Shown piece after piece: positions 9,038 to 18,214 of a DNA stretch of 64,000 nt. The stretch lies in contig NZ_CP103834.1 in the NCBI RefSeq assembly GCF_029774175.1, positions 258,501-322,500 on the forward strand, written 5' to 3'. The stretch comes from Actinobacillus genomosp. 1. GTDB lineage: Bacteria; Pseudomonadota; Gammaproteobacteria; Enterobacterales; Pasteurellaceae. Made by a program: the position numbers and the translations under genes. How positions within the stretch are numbered: position 1 is the stretch's first letter; every line of letters begins with the position of its first letter. The notes beneath the pieces were generated by a model that was given only the letters and a program-made list of their open reading frames with translations, was not told the origin of the DNA and ran no database searches.

Positions 9038-10339
9038 TTAATAACCTAGTAACATTTGTGGTAACCATAAGCTTAATTGTGGAATAAAAGTGACAATAAA
9101 TAAGGTTACGATTAATATTGCATAGAACGGTAATAACGGTTTGATGACTTTATCAATTTTTACACCTGCAACAGAACAACCGACAAATAATGTTGAACCG
9201 ACCGGAGGTGTACAAATACCGATAGATAAGTTAAATGCCATTAAGATACCGAAATGAACGGGATCCATTCCTAATTCAGTTACAATTGGTAGAAAGATAG
9301 GAGTAAAAATCAGTAATGCCGGGGTCATATCCATAAAGGTACCGACGATAAGTAAGATAATGTTGATAATTAATAGAATAATAATCGGATTATCTGAGAT
9401 ACCAAGTAAAGCATCACTAATTGTGTAAGGAATATCGGCATTCGCCATTGCCCAAGACATCCCCATTGATGCACCAATTAACAATAACACGATTGAAGTG
9501 GTAACCATTGCATCAAGAATAATTGCCGGTAATTCTTTTAAGCTAATTTCTTTATAGACAATCATCGAAAGAATTAACGTATAAACAACCGCTATTGCAG
9601 AAGCTTCAGTTGCAGTAAAAATACCACCGATAATCCCTCCAATAATTACAATAACCAATCCTAAACTCGGTAGAGCATCTAATGTACGATGTGTTACTTC
9701 TTTTAGTGTAGGTTTCGGTGATACCGGATATTTATGTTTTTTAGCAAAGAAATATGCAACGATCATAATCCCTAAGCCCATCAAAATACCGGGAATATAT
9801 CCTGCTAAGAATAAAGCCCCGATAGATGTACCGCCTGAAATTAATGAATAAACAATAAAGGTATTACTTGGTGGAATTAATAAACCTGTCGGAGAAGAAG
9901 TGATATTTACCGCTGCTGAAAATGCAGGATCATATCCCTCTTTCTTTTGAAGCGGAGCCATTGTTCCGCCTACTGCCGCCGCCGCTGCAACAGCAGAACC
10001 TGAAATAGAACCGAACATCATATTTGCTAATACGTTTACATGAGCAAGAGAACCCGGTAAACGACCGCCCAATACTTTAGCAAACTCAATTAATCGTATT
10101 GCAATTCCTCCTCTATTCATAATGTTCCCGGCAAGAATAAAGAATGGGATTGCAAGTAAAGAAAAACTATCTAAACCGGATGCCATTTTTTGAGAAATAA
10201 CAGCAATCGCAGAATCAAAAGGTATTGCCAGCAGAATAGTTAAAAATGAAGATACACCAATAGCAAATGAGATTGGTACACCAATAGCAAGAAAAAAGAA
10301 AAAACTACCGGCTAATGTGATAATCGTTGTCCATTCCAT
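9038..10339 (-). CDS. dctM: TRAP transporter large permease (DctM family)
   Basis: A 433-residue membrane protein with about twelve hydrophobic segments, the ion-coupled channel subunit of a tripartite (TRAP) transporter. The N-terminal LAIGVPISFAIGVSS and the MFGSISGSAVAAAAAVGG block are classic DctM features. It works with the small subunit encoded immediately upstream and the binding protein encoded divergently. The genes around it point to hexuronate or a uronate-containing sugar as substrate. It precedes the GH31 gene by 12 bases. Confidence 0.93.
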   Translation of the reverse strand: MEWTTIITLAGSFFFFLAIGVPISFAIGVSSFLTILLAIPFDSAIAVISQKMASGLDSFSLLAIPFFILAGNIMNRGGIAIRLIEFAKVLGGRLPGSLAHVNVLANMMFGSISGSAVAAAAAVGGTMAPLQKKEGYDPAFSAAVNITSSPTGLLIPPSNTFIVYSLISGGTSIGALFLAGYIPGILMGLGIMIVAYFFAKKHKYPVSPKPTLKEVTHRTLDALPSLGLVIVIIGGIIGGIFTATEASAIAVVYTLILSMIVYKEISLKELPAIILDAMVTTSIVLLLIGASMGMSWAMANADIPYTISDALLGISDNPIIILLIINIILLIVGTFMDMTPALLIFTPIFLPIVTELGMDPVHFGILMAFNLSIGICTPPVGSTLFVGCSVAGVKIDKVIKPLLPFYAILIVTLFIVTFIPQLSLWLPQMLLGY

Positions 10340-10350
10340 AAATAGACTCC

Positions 10351-10842
10351 TTAATGTTGAGCTGAAAGTTTATGAATATCAGTGAATACGTCTCTTACTA
10401 AAAATACGAGCATAAAGAATCCACTTACAGGTAAGGCTAAATAAACAAGACCCATTTGAATCCCTAGAACAGGGGATATTTGTCCTGCTGCAATAGTATC
10501 TAAGACTAATCGGCTACCGCCGTAACACATAATGACACTTACGAAGAAAATACTAATAGCATTGATAACAAATTGAAGTAAAAGGTATTTTTTAGGACTG
10601 GCTTCTAATTTCATTAACAATAAATCTATTGCTAAATGTTTTTTCTTCCCTAATCCGTAAGCAGCACCGACAAGTCCGACCCAAATAAATAAGAAGCGGG
10701 CTAATTCATCTGTAACTGTACTCGGATCATTTAAAACATAACGAGAGAAGACTTGCCATACAACAGAGATAACAAGTCCGATACATAGGACTACGCAGAA
10801 AGTGGCTAAGATTCGATCAAGTAAAGATATGAGCCGTGCCAT
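10351..10842 (-). CDS. dctQ: TRAP transporter small permease (DctQ family)
   Basis: A 163-residue protein with four hydrophobic helices, the small membrane subunit that pairs with DctM. The segment WQVFSRYVLNDPSTVTDELARFLFIWVG, starting near residue 29, contains the conserved RY.L..P..w..E motif of the family. It is the first gene of the leftward arm, reading away from the CRP/UxuR control region and followed by dctM after 11 bases. Confidence 0.92.
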   Translation of the reverse strand: MARLISLLDRILATFCVVLCIGLVISVVWQVFSRYVLNDPSTVTDELARFLFIWVGLVGAAYGLGKKKHLAIDLLLMKLEASPKKYLLLQFVINAISIFFVSVIMCYGGSRLVLDTIAAGQISPVLGIQMGLVYLALPVSGFFMLVFLVRDVFTDIHKLSAQH

Positions 10843-10896
10843 AATTTTCTCCTCATAAGGTAATAAAATACGACTTATTTTGATGGTTTATCAAAA

Positions 10897-10908
10897 TTGG
10901 TAAACCAA
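10897..10908. promoter_or_regulatory. UxuR/ExuR-type operator in the divergent uronate control region
   Basis: The sequence TTGGTAAACCAA is a TTGGT-N2-ACCAA palindrome and sits in an AAA(A)TTGGT...ACCAAAT context, close to the known gammaproteobacterial UxuR/ExuR consensus ATTGGTATACCAAT. It lies 55 bases upstream of dctQ and between the two arms of the regulon, so one bound repressor could control both. A weaker, degenerate copy (TTGGTCTAACAT) is seen near 11004. Confidence 0.75.
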
Positions 10909-10952
10909 ATATACTCTATTTTTAGTGTTTAAACAGGTTTTTTTATGAATTT

Positions 10953-10968
10953 TGTGAGTTTTGTCACA
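10953..10968. promoter_or_regulatory. CRP binding site
   Basis: TGTGAGTTTTGTCACA is an exact match to the TGTGA-N6-TCACA consensus for the cAMP receptor protein. It is placed between the divergent dctQ and dctP starts, implying catabolite control of both arms. Confidence 0.85.
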
Positions 10969-11088
10969 AATTTAATTAAATTGTCTAGAACAATTTTTAG
11001 TATTGGTCTAACATTATTTTGAAAAATAATTCAATCTAAATATAGAATTATTTCGCTTTTCATATCATTCACGATGGAGAACTTAATT

Positions 11089-12075
11089 ATGTTCACAAAA
11101 AGAAATGCCTTAGCAATTGCGATTAGTGGTTTATTAGCTGCTACTGTTTCATTATCAGCTTCAGCAAAAACGACATTAAAACTAAGTCACAATAATGACA
11201 AAACTCACCCGGTCCATATCTCAATGCAAAATATGGCGGATGAAGTTAAAAAATTAACTAATGGTGAAGTTGTTATTCGTATTTATCCAAACAGCCAATT
11301 GGGTAACCAACGTGAATCAATGGAGTTGATCCAATCAGGTTCTTTAGATATGGCAAAATCAAATGCGAGTGAACTGGAAGCATTTGAACCGGTATATGGT
11401 GCATTTAACGTTCCTTATTTATTTAAAGATAGCGAACACTATTACAAAGTCTTAAAGGATCCTGAAATCGGTGGAAAAATTTTAGAATCGACAAAAGGAA
11501 AAGGTTTTATCGGTTTAACTTATTATGATGCAGGTTCCCGTAGTTTCTATGCGGCAAAACCAATTAAAACCCCTGCTGATCTGAAAGGCTTAAAAGTACG
11601 TGTACAACCTAGCCCGAGTGCATTAGAAATGGTGAAATTAATGGGAGCGTCTCCTACTCCATTAGCATTTGGTGAACTTTACACCGCATTACAGCAAGGT
11701 GTTGTGGATGCAGCCGAAAATAACCCGACAGCATTAACTTTAATGCGACATGGTGAGGTTTCAAAATTCTTTAGCGAAGATGAGCACACTATTATTCCGG
11801 ATGTTTTATTGATTAGTGAAAAGTCTTGGGCGAAATTAACACCTGAACAACAAAAAGCTGTAAAACAAGCGGCGGATAATTCCATGATGAGTCATAAAGA
11901 TCTTTGGGCGAAAATGACTGCCGAAGAAGTGAAAAAAGCAAAAGAAACACTTGGTGTTGAATTTGTAAAAGTAGATAAACAGCCATTTGTTGATGCAGTG
12001 AAACCTATGCACGATAAGGCTCTAGCTGATAGTGTGATCGGTCCGTTCGTGCAAAAAATTGATGCGGCAAGATAA
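11089..12075 (+). CDS. dctP: TRAP transporter substrate-binding protein (DctP family)
   Basis: A 328-residue periplasmic solute receptor. An ATG at 11074 is possible, but the one at 11089 follows a GGAGA ribosome site and begins a clean signal peptide (MFTKRNALAIAISG..., cleavage near SASA-KT). The mature part has the DctP/TeaA-type fold, including LKGLKVRVQPSPSALEMV with the arginine that pairs with the ligand carboxylate, consistent with an acidic sugar. Its membrane partners are the divergently encoded DctQ and DctM. A hairpin terminator directly follows, which should make this gene more strongly expressed than those after it. Confidence 0.93.
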   Translation: MFTKRNALAIAISGLLAATVSLSASAKTTLKLSHNNDKTHPVHISMQNMADEVKKLTNGEVVIRIYPNSQLGNQRESMELIQSGSLDMAKSNASELEAFEPVYGAFNVPYLFKDSEHYYKVLKDPEIGGKILESTKGKGFIGLTYYDAGSRSFYAAKPIKTPADLKGLKVRVQPSPSALEMVKLMGASPTPLAFGELYTALQQGVVDAAENNPTALTLMRHGEVSKFFSEDEHTIIPDVLLISEKSWAKLTPEQQKAVKQAADNSMMSHKDLWAKMTAEEVKKAKETLGVEFVKVDKQPFVDAVKPMHDKALADSVIGPFVQKIDAAR

Positions 12076-12087
12076 TATGTGTTTTTC

Positions 12088-12114
12088 GGGCGTGAGTTAT
12101 CACGCCCTCTCTTT
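12088..12114 (+). terminator. Intra-operon terminator after dctP
   Basis: Perfect stem GGGCGTGA / TCACGCCC with a GTTA loop and a following TCTCTTTTT tract. It lies between dctP and the SDR gene, only 68 bases apart, so it probably works as a partial terminator. Confidence 0.8.
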
Positions 12115-12143
12115 TTGTAAATTATATTCGGGAGAATTTAGAT

Positions 12144-12989
12144 ATGTCATTAGCAAGAAATCATAATTTTAAAGATAAAGTTGTCGTTATTACCGGTGCC
12201 GGTGGTGTACTGTGTGCTTATTTTGCCAAGGAAATTGCTAAAACCGGTGCGAAAGTCGCATTATTGGATATCAATTTGGAAGCGGCACAAAATTATGCAG
12301 ATGAAATTAATCAAGAAGGCTATATTGCAAAAGCCTATCAGACTAATGTTTTAGAGCTAGAAAGTATTAAAACTACTCGTGATTTAATTGCTCGGGATTT
12401 GGGAACTTGCGATATTTTAATTAATGGAGCGGGAGGGAATAATCCGAAAGCAACTACTGATAACGAATTCCACGAGTTTGATTTACCGGATACCACAAAA
12501 TCTTTCTTTTCATTAGATAAATCAGGTATTGAATTTGTTTTTAACTTGAATTACTTAGGAACATTATTACCGACCCAAGTCTTTGCGAAAGATATGATCG
12601 GTAAGAAAGGTGCAAATATCATTAATATTTCAAGCATGAATGCTTACACTCCATTAACAAAAATCCCGGCATATTCAGGTGCAAAAGCGGCAATTAGTAA
12701 TTTTACACAATGGTTAGCGGTATATTTTTCTCACGTAGGTATTCGCTGTAATGCCATCGCTCCGGGCTTTTTAGTAAGTAATCAAAATCGCGGCTTATTA
12801 TTTGATGGGCAAGGAAACCCTACACCAAGAGCGCATAAGATTCTCACTAATACTCCAATGGGGCGTTTTGGTGAAGCAAATGAATTAATGGGAGGAATTC
12901 TATTCTTAATGGATGAAGAATATGCGAGTTTTATTAACGGCGTTGTATTACCGATTGACGGCGGTTTCTCTGCATATAGTGGAGTGTAG
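12144..12989 (+). CDS. SDR-family oxidoreductase, probable D-mannonate/fructuronate oxidoreductase
   Basis: A 281-residue short-chain dehydrogenase: nucleotide-binding start VVITGAGGVLCAYFAKEIAKT (the last glycine of TGxxxGxG is replaced by Cys), the NNAG-like NGAGGNN segment, and the catalytic YSGAK with an upstream Ser. The classical long-chain UxuB is absent from the window; between uxaC and uxuA activities the pathway needs a fructuronate reductase, and this enzyme stands in the right place. The H. influenzae uronate cluster carries a similar SDR gene (HI0048, from memory). The role is therefore an inference from context; gluconate or other sugar-acid reduction is the alternative. Confidence 0.8.
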   Translation: MSLARNHNFKDKVVVITGAGGVLCAYFAKEIAKTGAKVALLDINLEAAQNYADEINQEGYIAKAYQTNVLELESIKTTRDLIARDLGTCDILINGAGGNNPKATTDNEFHEFDLPDTTKSFFSLDKSGIEFVFNLNYLGTLLPTQVFAKDMIGKKGANIINISSMNAYTPLTKIPAYSGAKAAISNFTQWLAVYFSHVGIRCNAIAPGFLVSNQNRGLLFDGQGNPTPRAHKILTNTPMGRFGEANELMGGILFLMDEEYASFINGVVLPIDGGFSAYSGV

Positions 12990-12998
12990 GGGGAAACA

Positions 12999-14402
12999 AT
13001 GAAACAATTTATGTGTGAAGATTTTCTATTATCTAATGATATTGCTCGTGAGCTATATCATAGTTATGCAAAAGATCAGCCTATATTTGATTATCACTGC
13101 CATCTTTCGCCAAAAGAGATTGCCGAAAATCGACAATTTAAAGATCTCTCTGAAATTTGGTTAGAGGGGGATCATTATAAATGGAGAGCAATGCGTTCGG
13201 CCGGTATTGACGAAAAATTAATTACCGGTAATGCGAGCAATTATGAAAAATATCAGGCATGGGCGAAAACGGTTCCCCAATGTATCGGCAATCCGATTTA
13301 TCACTGGACACATTTAGAGTTACGTCGTCCGTTTGGTTTGACGAATATTTTATTTAGCCCGAAAACGGAAAAACAAATTTGGGATGAATGTAATGAAATG
13401 CTTCAACAGCCTGAATTTTCTGCTCGAGGCATTATGCAACAAATGAATGTTAAGCTATCCGGTACAACGGATGACCCTATTGATAGTTTGGAATACCATA
13501 AAATCATTAAAGATGACCCTAATTTTGATATTGAGGTTGTTCCGAGTTTCAGACCGGATAAAGCGTTTAAAATCGAATTACCTACATTTAATGATTATAT
13601 CAAACAACTCGGTAGAGTGAGCGATATTGAAATTAATTCATTCTCCGCTTTGAAAAAAGCATTACTAAAACGAGTTGAACATTTTGATTCGAATGGTTGT
13701 AAATCTGCGGATCACGGCATTGAAGTGCTACGATTTTCTCCAATTCCCGATGAAGCGAAATTAGATCAAATCTTGCAAAAAAGATTAGAAAATAAACCGC
13801 TTTCGGAACAAGAAATCGCTCAATTTACAACTGCCGTTTTAGTATGGCTGGCAACTGAATATTGTAAGCGTAATTGGGTAATGCAGATGCATATCGGAGC
13901 TTTACGTAACAATAATACTAGAATGTTTAAATTACTTGGTGCGGATTCCGGTTTTGATTCAATTGCAGATCTTACTTATGCTTCACAGCTTTCTCATTTA
14001 TTAGATGCAATGGATCAAACCAATCAATTACCAAAAACAATTTTATATTGTTTAAATCCTCGTGATAACGAGATGATTGCTTCGATGATCGGTAATTTTC
14101 AAACAGGTGGGATTGCAGGAAAAATTCAGTTCGGATCAGGCTGGTGGTTTAATGATCAAAAAGATGGAATGGAAAGACAACTACAACAGCTTTCTCAACT
14201 AGGCTTGTTAAGTCAATTTGTTGGTATGCTTACCGATTCTAGAAGCTTCCTATCTTATACTCGTCATGAATATTTCCGCCGTATTTTATGTGAAATGATC
14301 GGGACTTGGGTGGTAAAAGGTGAAGCTCCGAATGATATTGAGTTGTTGGGGAATATGGTCAAAAACATTTGTTACCATAATGCAAAAAATTATTTCAAAT
14401 AA
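12999..14402 (+). CDS. uxaC: Glucuronate isomerase UxaC
   Basis: A 467-residue amidohydrolase-like enzyme interconverting glucuronate/fructuronate and galacturonate/tagaturonate, the entry step of the pathway. The metal-binding FDYHCHLSP motif (His33, His35) and the tryptophan/arginine-rich block GSGWWFNDQKDGMERQL, with the following LTDSRSFLSYTRHEYFRR, are diagnostic. The gene follows the SDR reductase after nine bases behind a GGGGAAAC ribosome site and is followed by kdgK after twelve. Confidence 0.97.
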   Translation: MKQFMCEDFLLSNDIARELYHSYAKDQPIFDYHCHLSPKEIAENRQFKDLSEIWLEGDHYKWRAMRSAGIDEKLITGNASNYEKYQAWAKTVPQCIGNPIYHWTHLELRRPFGLTNILFSPKTEKQIWDECNEMLQQPEFSARGIMQQMNVKLSGTTDDPIDSLEYHKIIKDDPNFDIEVVPSFRPDKAFKIELPTFNDYIKQLGRVSDIEINSFSALKKALLKRVEHFDSNGCKSADHGIEVLRFSPIPDEAKLDQILQKRLENKPLSEQEIAQFTTAVLVWLATEYCKRNWVMQMHIGALRNNNTRMFKLLGADSGFDSIADLTYASQLSHLLDAMDQTNQLPKTILYCLNPRDNEMIASMIGNFQTGGIAGKIQFGSGWWFNDQKDGMERQLQQLSQLGLLSQFVGMLTDSRSFLSYTRHEYFRRILCEMIGTWVVKGEAPNDIELLGNMVKNICYHNAKNYFK

Positions 14403-14414
14403 TCGGTAAAAAAG

Positions 14415-15359
14415 ATGAAAAAACTAGCCCTTTTAGGGGAGTGCATGATAGAGCTGAATGGGGAGCCGTTTGGGCAAATGCGCCAGACTTATGGCGGCGA
14501 TACGCTCAATACGGCAACCTATTTGGCACGAGTCTCCGCTCCCGAAAAGCTTCAAGTGTGCTACGTGTCTGCTTTAGGGACAGATAAATTAAGTCAAGGA
14601 ATGTTGGCTTATTGGCAAGCAGACGGCATTAATACTCAATGGGTGTTAAAAGACGAACAGCGTTCGCCGGGGTTGTATTTAATTCAATTAGATAAGCAAG
14701 GCGAACGAACATTTTTGTATTGGCGTAATCAATCGGCAGCCCGTTATTTATTGCAGCATCCGAATTTTCCTCAAGTATTAAGCGAGCTGGATTCGGTAGA
14801 TATGATTTATTTAAGCGGCATATCTTTAGCTATTTTACCGGAAATTGACCGAGCGTTATTGATTACTTATTTAGCGGCATTAAAAGAAGCGGGAGTTGAA
14901 ATTGCGTTTGACAGTAATTTCCGTCCTAAGCTTTGGGAAAGCGTTGAACAGGCACAAGCTTGTTATAAAGCTCTATTACCGTTAGTTGATGTGGCTTTAG
15001 TGACGTTTGATGATGAAGCGATGTTATGGCAAGACAAGGACGAACAGCAGACCATTGCGCGTTTATCGGCTTACGGGATTGCTAAAATCGTAGTAAAACA
15101 AGGTAGTCGCGGCGCAGTCGTTTGTGAGTATCAGCAACAAACGACTGCGCCGACCACTCCGGTGGAACACGTTGTAGATACCACTTCTGCAGGGGATTCT
15201 TTTAATGCCGGATTCTTAGCCGGTTATTTACAAGATAAACCGCTAGAAGTGTGCTGTCGTCAAGGTAATCAATTAGCCGGTATTGTCATTCAACACAAAG
15301 GCGCAATTATTGAGAAATCGGCGACAGCTCATTTACTCGCTCAATTTAATTCGATGTAG
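14415..15359 (+). CDS. kdgK: 2-keto-3-deoxygluconate kinase KdgK
   Basis: A 314-residue PfkB-type sugar kinase that phosphorylates KDG made by UxuA. It has the N-terminal GECMIELNG start, the glycine-rich YGGDTLNTATYLAR substrate block, and the C-terminal PfkB signature DTTSAGDSFNAGF with the catalytic Asp. Length and motifs match KdgK rather than ribokinase or fructokinase. It is followed by eda, the next enzyme of the route, after about a dozen bases. Confidence 0.95.
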   Translation: MKKLALLGECMIELNGEPFGQMRQTYGGDTLNTATYLARVSAPEKLQVCYVSALGTDKLSQGMLAYWQADGINTQWVLKDEQRSPGLYLIQLDKQGERTFLYWRNQSAARYLLQHPNFPQVLSELDSVDMIYLSGISLAILPEIDRALLITYLAALKEAGVEIAFDSNFRPKLWESVEQAQACYKALLPLVDVALVTFDDEAMLWQDKDEQQTIARLSAYGIAKIVVKQGSRGAVVCEYQQQTTAPTTPVEHVVDTTSAGDSFNAGFLAGYLQDKPLEVCCRQGNQLAGIVIQHKGAIIEKSATAHLLAQFNSM

Positions 15360-15372
15360 TAAGGAACAGATG

Positions 15373-16014
15373 ATGAAATATACAACAGCACAAATAATTG
15401 AAAAACTTCGTCAGGTAAAAGTCGTGCCGGTAATTGCGGTAGAACAAGCGGAAGATATTTTACCGTTAGTTAAGACGTTAGCGGAAAACGGTTTACCGGT
15501 GGCGGAGATTACTTTCCGCTCGGCTGCGGCGGAAGAGGCGATTCGCTTAGTACGCCAGCATTATCCGGACGTATTGATTGCCGCCGGTACGGTATTAACC
15601 GCCGAGCAAGTGGTCAAAGCGAAAAATGCCGGTGCGGATTTTGTCGTGACACCGGGCTTTAATCCGACTATCGTGAAACTGTGCCAAGATTTAGATTTCC
15701 CGATTACCCCGGGGGTGAATAACCCGATGTCAATTGAAGCGGCATTGGCGTTAGGCATTGAAGCGGTTAAATTCTTCCCGGCGGAAGCTAGCGGTGGCGT
15801 GAAAATGATTAAAGCCTTACTGGGACCTTACTCTAATCTGCAAATTATGCCGACCGGCGGCATTAGCCCGAGCAATATCAAGGACTACCTCGCCATTCCG
15901 AATATTGTGGCTTGCGGTGGTTCTTGGTTTGTCGAGAAATCTTTGATTCAAGCGAAGAATTGGGATGAAATCGGTAGATTAGTACGAGAAGCTGTGACAT
16001 TAACGCACGCTTAG
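15373..16014 (+). CDS. eda: KDPG/KHG aldolase Eda
   Basis: A 213-residue class I aldolase that cleaves 2-keto-3-deoxy-6-phosphogluconate to pyruvate and glyceraldehyde 3-phosphate, ending the uronate route. EITFRS carries the catalytic Glu and AVKFFPAE the Schiff-base Lys. Two consecutive ATG codons (15370, 15373) follow AAGGAA; 15373 gives the better spacing and the same length as the E. coli protein. A longer reading from 15283 would overlap kdgK and lacks support. Last gene of the rightward arm. Confidence 0.95.
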   Translation: MKYTTAQIIEKLRQVKVVPVIAVEQAEDILPLVKTLAENGLPVAEITFRSAAAEEAIRLVRQHYPDVLIAAGTVLTAEQVVKAKNAGADFVVTPGFNPTIVKLCQDLDFPITPGVNNPMSIEAALALGIEAVKFFPAEASGGVKMIKALLGPYSNLQIMPTGGISPSNIKDYLAIPNIVACGGSWFVEKSLIQAKNWDEIGRLVREAVTLTHA

Positions 16015-16024
16015 TTACACAAAG

Positions 16025-16080
16025 CAAGCGGTTTGATTCTCGCTGTTTTGGGCAAAAAATGTGCGAAATCAGACCGCTTG
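16025..16080. terminator. Inverted uptake-sequence pair after eda
   Basis: Arms CAAGCGGTTTGATT (16025-16038) and AATCAGACCGCTTG (16067-16080) match in 13 of 14 positions and hold two uptake cores facing each other. It sits between converging genes and overlaps the 3' end of the membrane-protein gene; it may act as a hairpin terminator although the T tract is poor. Confidence 0.5.
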
Positions 16081-16725
16081 AAAATAACGAACTAAAACCG
16101 AAAAAGTGAGCTGAATAAGCCAGCCGATACTTATTGCAAAAAGGATAGTGCTGATCCCAAATGTACCGCCGAGCAGAATACCGACAACACAGGCGAAAAT
16201 TTCAATCAGTGTTCTGACTATACTGATTTTCCAACCGTAACGTAAACAAATTCCTACCATTAATCCATCTCTTGGCCCGGCACCTAGCCGGCACGATAAA
16301 TAAATCGCCGTACCGACCCCAAATATGATAATCGCAATCAGAATATAGATTATTCTGAAAACGAGTGTCTCTGGTTTTTCAAGAAAATTGACGGAAATAT
16401 CGGCAAATAATGAGATTAGAAATATATTCAGCAATGTTCCTAAACCAAAACGTAATTTAAACGGAATCCACAGTAATAACACTAAAAAGCTGATTAGCGC
16501 GATAGATGTACCGATAGATATATCCAGCTGTAAGGCTAAGCCTTGCGATAATACCGTCCAAGGCGTTGCGCCTAAATTCGCTAAAATAAGCAATCCCTCT
16601 GCGATACCAATGAAAATCATCGTCAATGAGAGAATGAGAATCGTATCAAAACGAAGTTCCCATTGGTGTGTGGCAGACCAACGCATAAGTGGAATCGGTG
16701 ATTTTTTTAACATAAATAAAGCCAT
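16069..16725 (-). CDS. YczE/YitT-type integral membrane protein
   Basis: A 218-residue protein with about five to six hydrophobic helices. The motifs NLGATPWTVLSQGLA and SCRLGAGPRDGLMVG, a repeated GxGPxD-type element, are characteristic of the YczE family of uncharacterised membrane proteins. Its function is not known; it stands alone, divergent from nupC. The stop lies inside the inverted uptake-sequence pair, an unusual overlap of coding end and uptake site. Confidence 0.75.
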   Translation of the reverse strand: MALFMLKKSPIPLMRWSATHQWELRFDTILILSLTMIFIGIAEGLLILANLGATPWTVLSQGLALQLDISIGTSIALISFLVLLLWIPFKLRFGLGTLLNIFLISLFADISVNFLEKPETLVFRIIYILIAIIIFGVGTAIYLSCRLGAGPRDGLMVGICLRYGWKISIVRTLIEIFACVVGILLGGTFGISTILFAISIGWLIQLTFSVLVRYFQAV

Positions 16726-16778
16726 AGAGAATAAGATAGGGTAATTATATCTATTTATATGATTTTAAATAATGATAA

Positions 16779-16794
16779 TGTGATCAATCTCTCA
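16779..16794. promoter_or_regulatory. CRP site upstream of nupC
   Basis: TGTGATCAATCTCTCA matches TGTGA-N6-TCACA at nine of ten conserved positions and lies about 130 bases before the nupC start. cAMP-CRP control is the rule for nucleoside uptake genes in enteric relatives. Confidence 0.6.
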
Positions 16795-16925
16795 ATTTTG
16801 AAATATTCTAGCTGTAAATTTTTAGAGATTTTTTATGTAAAAAAAGGTATAGTAATTATGCTTTTTTACTTACTGTTTTGTATAACGGTATTTGTTATTC
16901 TTTTTTCATTTTTGAGGTTTTTCAA

Positions 16926-18194
16926 ATGAGTGCGTTAAATAGTATCTTAGGTATTGTTGTGCTTTTACTGATTGCCTTTGCATTATCAAATAACCGCAAA
17001 GCTATTAGTATTCGTACGGTAATCGGAGCATTGGTTCTACAAGTTGGGATTGGAGCGATCATTCTTTATTGGGAAACCGGTCGTCAGGGTTTATTAGCTG
17101 CAGCAGAAGGTGTGAGTAAAGTTATCAATTACGGTAACGACGGTATCAGCTTCTTATTCGGCGGCTTGGTAAGTGATAAAATGTTTGAAGTATTCGGTGG
17201 CGGCGGTTTCGTTTTCGCATTAAAAGTACTTCCTCCGATCATTTTCTTCTCATCTCTCATTTCCGTACTATATTATTTAGGTATCATGCAGATTGTTATT
17301 CGTATCCTCGGCGGTGCGTTACAAAAAGTATTAGGTACATCTAAATCAGAATCAATGTCTGCGGCGGCAAATATCTTTGTCGGTCAAACGGAAGCGCCTC
17401 TTTTAGTTAAACCTTATATTAAATCAATGACCAATTCCGAGTTATTCGCAGTAATGTGCGGCGGTTTAGCTTCGGTTGCCGGTGCGGTAATGATTGGTTA
17501 TGCGGGTATGGGCGTACCGCTTCCGTATTTAATTGCGGCATCATTTATGGCGGCTCCGGGCGGTTTATTATTCGCTAAAATTCTTCACCCGCAATCAGAG
17601 CAGTTTAAAGACGAATTAAGTGATGATGATATTGAAGAAAAACCTTCGAATGTGATTGAAGCGGCGGCGGTCGGTGCGTTCTCCGGTATGCAATTGGCAA
17701 TGAACGTCGGTGCGATGTTATTAGCGTTTATCGCATTAATTGCAATGCTTAACGGTTTTATCGGCGGAATTTCTTCACTTATCGGTTATGAAAATGTAAC
17801 CTTACAATCATTGTTCGGTTATGTGTTCCAACCTTTAGCATGGTTAATCGGTGTGCCTTGGGGTGCAGAATCTCAAGTGGCAGGTTCATTAATCGGTCAG
17901 AAATTAATTTTAAATGAATTTGTTGCCTATGCGGATTTCGTGAACTACTTAAAACCTGAAGCAACGGTAGCCTTAAGTCCGAAAACGATTGCAATCATTA
18001 CTTTCTCCTTATGTGGTTTCGCCAACTTAAGTTCAATCGCAATCTTAATCGGCGGTTTAGGCGGTATGGCGCCAAGTCGCCGAGGTGATGTGGCTCGTAT
18101 GGGGGTTAAAGCTGTTATTGCAGGTACGCTCTCTAACTTAATGAGTGCAGCGATTGCCGGTTTATTTATCGGTATCGGCGGAGCGGTAATGTAA
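16926..18194 (+). CDS. nupC: Nucleoside transporter NupC (CNT family)
   Basis: A 422-residue concentrative nucleoside transporter with ten or so membrane helices. The FVGQTEAPLLVKPY motif and the later GFANLSSIAI block, both part of the nucleoside/cation site, are present. A longer frame from 16878 exists, but ATG 16926 follows GAGG with suitable spacing and gives the family N-terminus. The genes downstream (deoC, deoD) degrade the imported nucleosides, so the three form a functional set; a hairpin lies between nupC and deoC. Confidence 0.95.
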   Translation: MSALNSILGIVVLLLIAFALSNNRKAISIRTVIGALVLQVGIGAIILYWETGRQGLLAAAEGVSKVINYGNDGISFLFGGLVSDKMFEVFGGGGFVFALKVLPPIIFFSSLISVLYYLGIMQIVIRILGGALQKVLGTSKSESMSAAANIFVGQTEAPLLVKPYIKSMTNSELFAVMCGGLASVAGAVMIGYAGMGVPLPYLIAASFMAAPGGLLFAKILHPQSEQFKDELSDDDIEEKPSNVIEAAAVGAFSGMQLAMNVGAMLLAFIALIAMLNGFIGGISSLIGYENVTLQSLFGYVFQPLAWLIGVPWGAESQVAGSLIGQKLILNEFVAYADFVNYLKPEATVALSPKTIAIITFSLCGFANLSSIAILIGGLGGMAPSRRGDVARMGVKAVIAGTLSNLMSAAIAGLFIGIGGAVM

Positions 18195-18214
18195 TCGCCA
18201 ATGATTTAATGAAT

